Below, piece by piece: positions 12,931 through 21,899 of a stretch of 64,000 nt of DNA; the stretch's first letter is position 1; each line of letters begins with the position of its first letter. Source of the DNA: Psococerastis gibbosa (taxonomy: Eukaryota; Arthropoda; Insecta; Psocodea; Psocidae). The notes under the pieces are model-generated. The model was not told the origin of the DNA. It ran no database searches and worked only from the letters and a program-made list of their open reading frames with translations. The stretch lies in contig OZ020484.1 of assembly GCA_963971405.1 (NCBI GenBank), positions 22,506,001 to 22,570,000 of the forward strand, given 5' to 3'. The translations under genes were made by a program, and so were the position numbers.

Positions 12931-13811
12931 ATGAATCTTCCTAAAACGCCTACAGACTCTATCTCATAGGTAGCGGGGAAAAGAGTTAGGAATGAATAAG
13001 TGAATTTGTACGAATTTAACAAAAATTTTGTAAGAATATATATACAATAAAATAAAAAACAAGTTAAACATTTCGTTTAGACCGGATTCTCATAAACATT
13101 GACGAGCCCGGCCAACTTTGTAGCGCTGTAATAGCGTTTTAAATGAATGAAATAAAAAAAGTTATAGAGAAAAATTTTCCCTAAAAGATCATCTACAAGA
13201 TTGGTCTGAGGTAATTTTTTTGTAAAATGTATAAAAAAAAATGTTATAGAGCAAAAAAGAAAATTGTTATAAAATTTTCCTTCTTTTTTGCTTATAACTT
13301 CTTTAATATTTAATTTAGGGCGAAAAGTTATATAAACATATTTGTAGGCAAAACAATTTGCCATAAATTAGGTCCTTACAAATTTTTTGTAAGACGCATA
13401 GTTTCCGAGATATCGCGAAAAAAATGTTTACATATCTTTTTCTAAGATGGCGGCCGGGGGACAAGCGTGGCGACCCCTCAAACTTGAGGTTAAGCTTCTA
13501 TTGACCCCCCTCACATGTTTCAAAAATAAAATTGCTGCCTCTAAGAAATGCAATACTCGGCCCCTAAATTGTAACATTTCAATGGACTATATAGCATATC
13601 CTCCTTCGTTAAAGGAGCGCTGTGTCCTTAATTGTTTTAATAAAGTGAGTTTTGTAATTAGTATCCTATATATGTATATAATAGATCCACTGGCGGCTCC
13701 ATAGTCCCTGTCTGTATATCCCTCTATAATATACATCTTTCTATCCATCATTCATCGCACGATTGCGCAGCGCTCATTGTTTCAAATCTTGTGACAGTTA
13801 CCACCCGTTTA

Positions 13812-13951
13812 GGCGCCAATTACACCGACGTCAATAGTGATGGTACTGGTGATATTGACGTGATTGCAGACATTTTTAGACTGTCTTTAATGTCTGCTTC
13901 CACGTCAATATCACCAGTACCATCACTATTGACGTCGTTGTAATTGGCGTC
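13812..13951. repeat. Foldback MITE, GGCG/ACGTCAAT family (copy 2)
   Basis: A palindrome of about 140 bp whose left arm opens GGCGCCAATTACACCGACG and continues TCAATAGTGATGGTACTGGT. The right arm repeats both in complement with hardly a mismatch. The central loop is TTTAGACTGTCTTT between GCAGACATT and AATGTCTGC. Flanking TTTA on both sides may be a target-site duplication. Confidence 0.88.
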
Positions 13952-14048
13952 TTTACAAATAAACTGAATTCAAGCTTTAGGATCCTTATTCTGTGTTTAG
14001 GATAGAGCAAAGCGTGGCAGGAGACAATTACCCCATGGACAATCTGTA

Positions 14049-14336
14049 GCAGCCTGCAGCCTGATCATGGCGATTATAATGCCGGTATTTATTTAATCCC
14101 CTGGTATTAAAATTGTAAACAAGATAATTTTATAATGGAAAGTGCTATTCAAAATTTGTTTGTTTACATTATTAATACCAGGAGATTAAATAAATACCGG
14201 GGTTTAAATAATACACTGGTATTAAAAATCTAAACAAATTTTGAATAGCACTTTCCAATATAAAATTATCTTGCTACATTTTTAATACCAGGGATTATTT
14301 AAACCCCGGTACTGTAATCGCCATGATCAGCCTACT
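14049..14336. repeat. Double foldback element (palindrome made of two palindromes)
   Basis: The outer ends are CCTGATCATGGCGATTA at about 14060 and its complement at about 14320. The left half is itself an inverted repeat (TAATCCCCTGGTATTAAAA against TTAATACCAGGAGATTA) around GGAAAGTGCTATTCAAAAT. The right half is a second such unit in the opposite orientation. Partial copies of one half lie at 18765-18885 and 32185-32285. No coding capacity. Confidence 0.8.
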
Positions 14337-14360
14337 GCTGGCTGATCATGGCGATCGGTA

Positions 14361-14729
14361 TTAAGAGTGTACAGCCCGTAGGAAATTGGCAGCCCGAAAT
14401 TTAATACTTTTTATTTAAGACTACTTCAGGCATCATATTAAATTTTAGAAGATATTTTTAATTTTAGAAATTGTAGTTTTTTCAGAAACATGCAAATATT
14501 TTATAAACCAACTTTTCACGTATTATCGATTTTATAAAAAAACTACAATTTCGAAAACTAAAAATACCTTATATTATTTATATATATATATGTATATATA
14601 TATATGCATGAAGTAGTCCTCTACAACTTTGATGAGCCAAATCTTTAATAACACGCTTAGTTAATTAAATAAAAAATAAAAAGTATTAAATTTCGGGCTG
14701 CCACTTTCCTACGGGATGTACACTTTTAA
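14361..14729. repeat. MITE with ~50-bp inverted ends flanked by TTAA
   Basis: The left end reads TTAAGAGTGTACAGCCCGTA and the right end is the complement of TTAAAAGTGTACATCCCGTA. Similarity continues inward through GGCAGCCCGAAATTTAATAC. TTAA stands at both edges (14361-14364 and 14726-14729), consistent with a TTAA target-site duplication. The interior has a further short palindrome (AGAAATTGTAGTTTTTT against its complement) and a TA-rich run near 14578-14606. Confidence 0.8.
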
Positions 14730-15635
14730 CTTACTCCTAGGATTAAAACTGTAAAAACTGTAAAACTTTTAAGGATGAGTCAAGAGAGAAGTAGGCTACA
14801 TACAATATAGAAATAAAATTTTAAGAAATTAATTTTAGCTTACGGTATCTGTTACAATAATTTAATAAATCTTAAAACCGGTACTTGGCCTAAACCAAAT
14901 AACCAATATGCCGCGTACACTCTGTTAATCACTTCGATTAAAATGGGTAGATATTGCATGCTTAAGTAAAGGCCGTGCAATTAAATAAGGTGATTTTATT
15001 CCTTATTTCAAATATAACAGTATTATTGGGCCTATTTTCTATTATATTCTTCCCCGGTTCACATGACTAATATTTATCTGACCCATTTTAAACTGAATGG
15101 TTATAACAGAGCTCAGGCTGTGTCATCTGATGTGAATAAGCTATAAAATCATGCAATTTTATTTTTTAATATAACGTAATGGTATTTATATAGTGCATGA
15201 AGTATGATAATAATCTCTTCTTGTAAATCAGAACAATGTATAAAATTCTTTATTCAGACTTATTGTAGACTATTATTATGTAGGAAATATATCATAAACG
15301 TTGAATATGTGCGGCAATCAGAGGCTAAATATGTGAAAAGAAAGGTGACTGGACTATATTTCAAACTTTATACGTAGCCGAAATACAGAGTGGAGTGGAG
15401 GCAAACATTTTCTGGTCAGGCTTGAATACCTGTATGCCCTTATTGCTCGGAGTCACAGTAAATACAAGAATGTCTAAAAGTGCAAACTTTTGACACAACT
15501 TAACCATTATCATTTATCGAGCATTCGGTTAACGCTTATCTCATCCATCCACTGCCTATGTTAATACATTGCAGTAATATATGATATATATAACACTGAC
15601 ATTAAATTAACCTTGGTTGAATAAGAAACCTTTTC
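14730..15635. other. Intergenic, no feature recognised
   Basis: AT-rich sequence downstream of the minus-strand DGCR6 gene. I see no exon, repeat match or inverted structure that I can support. Confidence 0.3.
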
Positions 15636-15639
15636 GTTA

Positions 15640-15780
15640 TAACCGAAATTAGAGGATATGGGGAAAACCCGACTTGGCGGGATTCGAACCCACGATCTAC
15701 GACCGGTTAGGCGGCGATCGTGCGTTCGAATCCCGCCAAGTCCAGTTTTTTTCCATAACCTCTAATTTTGGTTACTGCTC
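15640..15780. repeat. Foldback with two opposed tRNA-like B boxes
   Basis: The left arm, complemented, ends TGGGTTCGAATCCCGCCAAG; the right arm reads GCGTTCGAATCCCGCCAAGT. Both are followed outward by a T- or A-rich stretch and CCATAACCTCTAATTTTGG or its complement. GTTCGAATCCC matches the RNA polymerase III B box and the T arm of a tRNA (stem GTGGG/CCCGC on the left). No complete tRNA cloverleaf is present, so this is a tRNA-derived palindromic repeat and not a tRNA gene. It lies just 3' of DGCR6. Confidence 0.7.
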
Positions 15781-15837
15781 ATAAAAAAATGCCAACGGTA
15801 AGCCCACTGAGTTGTAAACGATCGTACTGCGAGTAGC

Positions 15838-18024
15838 CTACAATTGATAAATAATTTTACCACTCCTAATTATGAAGTCCAACAAGCACATCTGAACTTG
15901 TATCTCAAGAGGATCGTCTGTAGGGTGGAAGCCAGGCACTCCTGCCTCTTCTAAACAAACCTGTTGTTCTCTTACCTGAAAAATAATAACCAAGCATCTT
16001 GTAGCAACTCTACAATTCAGAATCACTTCTCAAACAAATAAGTTCATTGAATTAACTATTCTTCCTAGAGCGCGTAGCCGTAAAAATCCAGTCAGATAAT
16101 CTCAACTTGAAATGAATGAATCGTAATTCAGCAATGTTCTATGAGGATGCTTACAAAAGGAGCTGAATAATGAATATGAGTTCTTGCGCACACTTGAAAG
16201 AACCACGGCTAATTTTTTAATCTTAAAATGTTACCTAAATTAAGATGTGCGTTAGTAATAATGTACACTTAAATCAGCTAAAAATTGTTCTTAAAGCAAG
16301 ATTTTTTACTTCAGCCCAAAATCGTAAAGAGGACTTCCTTAAGAAATCTACGGCCATGTCAACATGAATTTTGTATTATGCCCCTTACACAGTATTACTT
16401 ATCACTTATCACTGATAGCACTGACCATAGCAGCAGAATAAGATAAGATAATGACTATTGTTCAGAATGCAATCTTGACCGGTTCCTGAAAATCAGGAGT
16501 TTTAAACAAGAGTGTGTTGCTAAAAGCTATGCCAATGGCCGGTAATCAAGCTTACAATGTTTAAAATGAAATCTAGTTTCGAATGACAGTGGCAGAACAT
16601 TTCCTTATTTTCCAATGGAGTACTTTCGAATTTCAGTTGCAATAATCTGCCAAATATGGCCCTAGGAAAAACATTATTCTGTGGGACTATTCAATGATTC
16701 CCATTGCGATGTAAGCTTTTTATTTCTATAAATCCTCATAAATAAATAAAAATTTGACAAATTGGCAAAGTTTTACAGTTACGAATAAAACAATATTGGG
16801 GAGACTTTTGCAAAATATAAGCATTCTGTTGAAATGAAAATAGTGTTTTACTTTGAGATAAAAAATAACTTACTTTTTCGTCCAATTGCTTAATGACTGA
16901 GATATCGAATTCCCTCCTTTCTTCCAAATGCTTGGCATGGAACTCATTTTTCTTTCTAGCGAACTCTTCTTCATTTAGTCCTAAGCTTGTTAGACTTAGT
17001 ATTTGCTCTGAAACCGACAACGATGCATAATAAAAATGTCCTACTAGTTTCCCCTCTCGACATGAGAGACCGTAATAAGAACGAAGAGGTAAACCGGGAA
17101 GTACAGAGGAAAATTCGGCAGGCTAAGCAGAGAATGGAAGAATAAAACTGCAGGGAACTGTGACTGCAGAACAGACATATTCAATCTCCATATTTGAATA
17201 AAGGAAATAATAAACAATAAAAGAGGGAAACCGGTCACAGCTCTCTTAAACAGACGGGAAAATATTATCACATCCATAAAAGACAAGCTGAGGACATAGG
17301 AGGAGTATGTTCAAAACCTCTACGACAATTAGAGAAACGAGAATTGATTCCGCTACAGTATGCCCAGAGATTGCCCGATGAAGTAGAGTAAGCCATTAGC
17401 AGCTGAAGAATGGTAAAGCACCAGGGCGGTGATGTCATGAAGCTCTTGGATGAAGTAGGAATTCAAAAGATTAACGCACTACCAAATGCTGTGTACAGCA
17501 GGGGGAAATTTCCTAAAATCTGGCTGACATCAAACTTCGTGACTATACCAAAGAAACCCCATGTCAAGCGTTGTAAAGAGCACAGGACGATCAGCTTCAT
17601 AAATAAATAAATTGATGAGTCACAAACTGAAAATCCCTTACGGCACCGGCCGATCAGGTATAGAGAGGTAGAATAGGCGTTAAAAGAAGAAGCAGAAGAC
17701 TAAGAAGTGTAAGTAAATTAATTAATCAGTAAGTAATTTAATTAAATAAGTTAAAACAAGGTGCCTGGTCGTAGTTCAAATTTTTATACTGGTCAACTTA
17801 AGACTATTAAGTAGATTGTAGACTCTTCGTCAACTATAAGCCTAGATGTGACAAACTTACTTGAATAATCATTCTTCATTCTGACTCTGCGATGAAACAT
17901 CTCTACCTCAATGATGTGTTGAATATCCATTAAGCTGTTAACAATCTCAAAAGCAGCACTATCTCTAACCAAGCAACTTGCCAAATTAGCTAGCAGCTCG
18001 CAGGACATCCTTTGTTGTATTCTC
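15838..18024 (-). CDS. DGCR6: DGCR6 / gonadal (gdl) family protein, 3' three exons
   Basis: Three minus-strand exons join in phase: 18024-17861 (acceptor ttgttag, donor CAA|GTAAGT, phase 1), 17007-16874 (acceptor tttcag, donor AAA|GTAAGT, phase 0) and 15975-15838 (acceptor ttttcag, ending in TAG). They encode about 144 residues. Segments RIQQRMSCELLANLASCL, AAFEIVNSLMDIQHIIE, LDEKVREQQVCLEEAGVPGF and LQVQMCLLDFI-like IQVQMCLLDFI match the order and spacing of the DGCR6 family ([48 protein letters not shown] in the human protein). The N-terminal exon, normally about 35 residues, was not found upstream. The family is small, largely helical and conserved in animals; its molecular role is poorly defined. 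A LINE remnant in the opposite orientation fills much of the 17008-17860 intron. Confidence 0.88.
17050..17612 (+). mobile_element. LINE reverse-transcriptase remnant in DGCR6 intron
   Basis: On the plus strand, broken frames resemble the start of a non-LTR reverse-transcriptase domain: a region like an S-I-K-D-K-L linker, an acidic stretch, a degraded APG-type motif, then LPNAVYSRGKFPKIWLTSNF and VTIPKKPHVKRCKEHRTISF. The latter correspond to the usual 'P..W..S....PKK......RTIS' block. Many stops and frameshifts are present. It is opposite in orientation to DGCR6. Confidence 0.65.
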
Positions 18025-18764
18025 CTAACAACAAGAAATTTGGTATTAATAAATCATATCGGGCTATGCCAGATGTAGGGCCTGATAAAGCGTTAAAAAC
18101 CGTATAATTCCCATTTCTCTAACCAACGAACAATGTTGAATAATTAATATGTATGTAAATATTAAAGTCCAAACTGAAGAAATAACAACATAATTTAGGA
18201 GTGTGGAACAGACTATAATGAGAATATATCATTGTTCCGGCAGACGTGCCCAGTATGGAAGCAACCTAACCAGCTTGCTACGAACTTAATTAGTATGGAA
18301 TTCTATGGGGCACAAAAGTCCCGTTGCAAAAACACAATGTAGGTAATACTAGGGAAAATATTCAGCACTACCTACTCATTGTATTCAATTACTGTTTCAT
18401 TTGCATCTCCTCTGGTACCGGTAAACTAGGCGTAATACAAAGTGCAAGACACAACGTTATGGCGTTAGGCTTTAAATTACTTCTACTTACATGGGCAAAA
18501 TTCTCGCCCATTCTTGCATATTTTGATGCAAAGTATGAATCTTTAACTGGATTCCAACTTCACTCTCCCCCATGTTATATTTCTAGAAGAACCTTTGGCC
18601 TTATTAATGACCTAGCAATTGATAATGGCCTCTGTTGTATAGAACTACCGCCAATGTCTGCAACAAAAAAAGGCATATGTTGGGGTTTAGATATTAGGTT
18701 TAATTTGTTTCTAATTAAATTTAGATTTTTCAATCTACGCCAAATGTCAAGAGAAATAGGGGTT

Positions 18765-18885
18765 GGACTATGGCGATTATTTTTTATTCATAACCTAGGA
18801 TTAAACATGTAATCACGATAATTTTACAATGGAAAGTCAAGTGATATTCAAAATTGTATTGTTTACATTATTAACCCCTGGCAGT
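18765..18885. repeat. Partial copy of the double-foldback element
   Basis: ATGGCGATTA, ATAATTTTACAATGGAAAGT, ATTCAAAATTGTATTGTTTA and ATTATTAACCCCTGG match one half of the element at 14049-14336 with several differences. The other half is absent. Confidence 0.65.
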
Positions 18886-19088
18886 CCAGGATTCATCTTA
18901 ACAGCCATGAAACAACCAAAAGACATACTGGCCATGCACAGTGAGGACTCCAGCGGTTTTGGGTCTGCAATGAGCAAGATATGAACTTTTAGTAACAATG
19001 CGGATAGCTCGTTTTTGAAGAAAAAGTAGAAGTAAAAGAAAAACGGTACAGTAGGCCCGCAGGACGTGAGAAAAAAGAGGTGCAAGGT
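18886..19088 (-). mobile_element. LINE fragment, C-terminal reverse-transcriptase region
   Basis: Minus-strand translation gives QKRAIRIVTKSSYLAHCRP followed by a LTVHGQYVF-like block. This matches the 'QKRAIRI....Y..H..P.F..L.I..L...Y' block near the end of CR1/jockey-type reverse transcriptases. The flanks are frameshifted and nothing else of the element remains. Confidence 0.55.
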
Positions 19089-19799
19089 TTTAATTGACTA
19101 ACAATATTTAGTATTTAACAATGCTTATATTAGCCAACCGACTTACCATATTAATTAAATGAGATTAATTTATCACACCGACATAGTGTAAAACTATTTC
19201 TATTTCCAGTAATTATTCTAGCTTTTTAGATTGTGAAGTTACTTTTTCATCATTCAATCTTTCAGTTTATTGTTTAGTATTTAGTATAAAATATAAATGA
19301 CAAATGCGTGTTGACCACAGAACAACATAATATATGTTGACTGTTGTTACTTGTTAGTTGTTTACATATATAACATATATATATATATATACAAAATGGC
19401 GGATAAATATTATTCCAATTTTTGCGACAGTTGCCCGCCAACAGTTGTTTGTTGTTTTTTTCTTCTTACAAGTTTCAAATTTTGCTTTTTTAGTGTTTAC
19501 ATTATTTTATTGCAATATTGTACGGTAATGTTTTATAAGAGGTGCTATGTACTTGTATCATTATTTTGGGGATCGCCACCAACGGTCACCCTCTTTGTAT
19601 TTATATTGATACTCTGCCTTATTTTATGTAGGCCTACCTATACCTTTATATAAATATCTCGGTACCGAAAAATAGGAAAGCATGACATGTATGAACGGAT
19701 CACTCGTACCGGTTCTTTTAGTTACTTTCAATTTATTATTATCAATATAATTATTTTATTATACATGGGCTTCATAATTATTATTATATTCCTTTCCTA

Positions 19800-21022
19800 T
19801 TTATGTATCAGTGTAAGGAAAGCTTTGTCATGGTTGAAATTTTCGATTTCCGTGTTTCAGTGGATTTACACGTTTTTGAGGTCCAAGGATCTCAACAAAG
19901 TGTTTCTTACGAAATGTCTATTCGTCCATTGTAGGCAAACTACTCAGTGGATTTGGATGAAATTTGGAATGTATAGGTTCACAAAACTCGTATCTCAGGA
20001 CCATTTCTACGGAGATTTGTATATGTTAGTTGATAACAAACAAAAATGCCTCTAAAACCCCAAACCATCGCATCACAATTAAGATTCATCTACCTATTGA
20101 GACGGTGACCAAAGTTCGACTTCCGGAAATTTTCTTCACAACTTTTCATTTCATGACCCCTTGAGGAGTTAAAAACCACCCCCCGTTCAAAATGTTCAAT
20201 AGGCCTATACATAATATGCACATCAATTTTGGGTAACACTGTTTTACTTTCGTAAATATTATCCAATTGTGATGAAACTAGGCACAAAAATGCATCATAC
20301 AAATATCTTGATTAAGTTCGTTAACCAGAGTGATGATCCACCATTTTGTTTCAAGATGGCGGCCGATCAGAAACTTGAAATATTCATAAATCCGTTACCA
20401 TTGGCCGTAGAGGAATATGATAACATGTACCTGAAAGCCCCTATTTTTATCTACTATAATGGTTATTTCAAATCGACGATTTCAAGATGGCGACCATTTA
20501 AAGTGAAATTGATCAGTCAAATTTTATGGAATCTTCCTACACCTGATCGGCCAGAACCGAAAGGGATTTTTTTTTCTTTTTCGGGCTAACTCAATTTTGG
20601 GGGGTTTCAGCCTCAAAAAATACCAAAAAACGGTCCAACGATTTTCTTTATATTCACAAACGGTAATTATATTGTAGTCGTTATTATAATAGATTGCTCT
20701 TGATTGTTTGGTTCTGGGATAAATTTATAAAAATAAAAGACTCAATTTTCATTAAACATTTCTAAAAATACTTTTTCTGTGGAACCTTTCTATCATTATT
20801 CTGTCATCGATGTTTTCTAGCTTCAGACAGGGTATGTTTTACCTGTTATATATATACCTACGAGTATAATAACAAAACAGAAAAGATTGATTTTGTTCAA
20901 AAATTTATGGATAATTCATACCCTGACCCTGTCATTGTATAATGTACCTGCTGTTGGTCTGCCCGCTCTACCTACTATTGACTATGATATTGATATATAT
21001 CCTATATGCCACAGAACAACAT

Positions 21023-21053
<31 letters not shown>

Positions 21054-21243
21054 GCTAGCATGACATCGTTCAATTCAGTGCATTTGGGAAAGGTAATCTC
21101 GAGGCAACCGAAATTTATGCATGGGAAAATTATTTGCTTTACTATGAAATTACTAATATTATTTATCTCGCCACCTAGCCTATCCTACTAACTGATAAAT
21201 ATAGTAAAGTGTGTTCGAGTAAATTCGGACCGGTTCTTTTCAA
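19800..21243 (-). repeat. Dispersed repeat 'X', copy 2 (minus, interrupted)
   Basis: On the minus strand this runs from the AGAACCGGTCCGAATTTACT end near 21243 through a GGTTCCACAGAAAAAGTATT block near 20780 to CGTGTAAATCCACTGAAACA near 19870. Within it, 20050-20550 holds a copy of repeat 'Z' and GATGGCGGCCG-type sequence that the other 'X' copies lack, so that part looks inserted. The frames at 19687-20055 and 20269-20589 are repeat sequence and not genes. Confidence 0.65.
20093..20210 (-). repeat. Dispersed repeat 'Z', copy 2
   Basis: The complement carries AACATTTTGAACGGGGGGTG, GGTCATGAAATGAAAAGTTG, GAAGAAAATTTCCGGAAGTC and CGTCTCAATAGG-like sequence. It matches copies at 12829 and 29558. 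GATGGCGGCCGATCAG follows at about 20354-20370, as in the other two loci. Confidence 0.75.
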
Positions 21244-21899
21244 AGTAAAAGATCTATTGCGAGGGTGTCGAGGGTCTTACAAAAGCGAAAATGAGCCCCC
21301 CCCCTTGAAAAATTTCGATCGAGTATCTGATAAGTACGCAAGTTTTAAAGTGCGAAGACTAGATTGTCACAGCAGTCTCCTGCTGGGCGCCCATTTGAGA
21401 GGAACTTCTACTTCTCTCAGGTGAGTCAGTCAGTCAATGCCGTATACCGTATAAGAATAATTTGTTTATGGGCTATAAGCCTACAGTAAATAGACTGAGG
21501 GGGTAAATGGAGTTTACACCTACACTTGATACAGACGAACGAAGACAAATAACTTGCTGTAGGGCGTTTTCCCGTTCAATTTGGATCAAAATATGTTCTC
21601 AACCCGTATACAGGCCTAATGTAATACCGAAAGTGCATACTTTGGCTATCGAGTATCGGGCCAGGGGCGGATTAAGGATATATGTGGAAAGTGGTGATAT
21701 AGTTCCAAGGAAGCGCGTCCCACTCACATCATACTGTACGTATAGGAGCTATATAATTAAATCGTTGTCGAGAAGTACGCTCTTGCTGAATAACCCTCCC
21801 CAATTATTATTTGGAGAGAATTGAGCTGACATAGGTCTAGGGACCCTTTGAACAGCATAATTCTTGGGATCACAGCGGTGTATCCCAACTATTCTTACT

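Larger units (their letters stand above)
11525..13592. mobile_element. Transposon with ~0.58-kb inverted arms enclosing a CXC-like ORF
   Basis: Two arms, about 11525-12110 and 12993-13592, are inverted copies of each other with few differences, from TAGTCCATTGAAATGTTACA at the outer edge to ATTCGTACAA and ACTTATTCATTC at the inner edge. Each arm contains GATGGCGGCCG-type sequence (complemented in the left arm) and a long AT-rich tract. The interior of about 0.9 kb holds the cysteine-rich frame at 12361-12831 and a copy of repeat 'Z'. Long arms around non-transposase sequence resemble a non-autonomous foldback or Mutator-like element carrying captured sequence. I see no transposase and could not fix a target-site duplication. 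Confidence 0.7.

Noticed and set aside
15670..15760. A tRNA gene suggested by GGTTCGAATCCC.
   Set aside because: Only T-arm sequence is present, on both arms of a palindrome. No anticodon arm, D arm or full acceptor stem could be placed.
18324..18812. A 162-codon plus-strand frame.
   Set aside because: No recognisable domain, no splice context, odd composition, and its 3' end runs into a partial foldback copy.
19351..20055. Two long hydrophobic plus-strand frames.
   Set aside because: Isoleucine- and phenylalanine-rich translation of AT-rich DNA and a reversed 'X' repeat; no supporting features.
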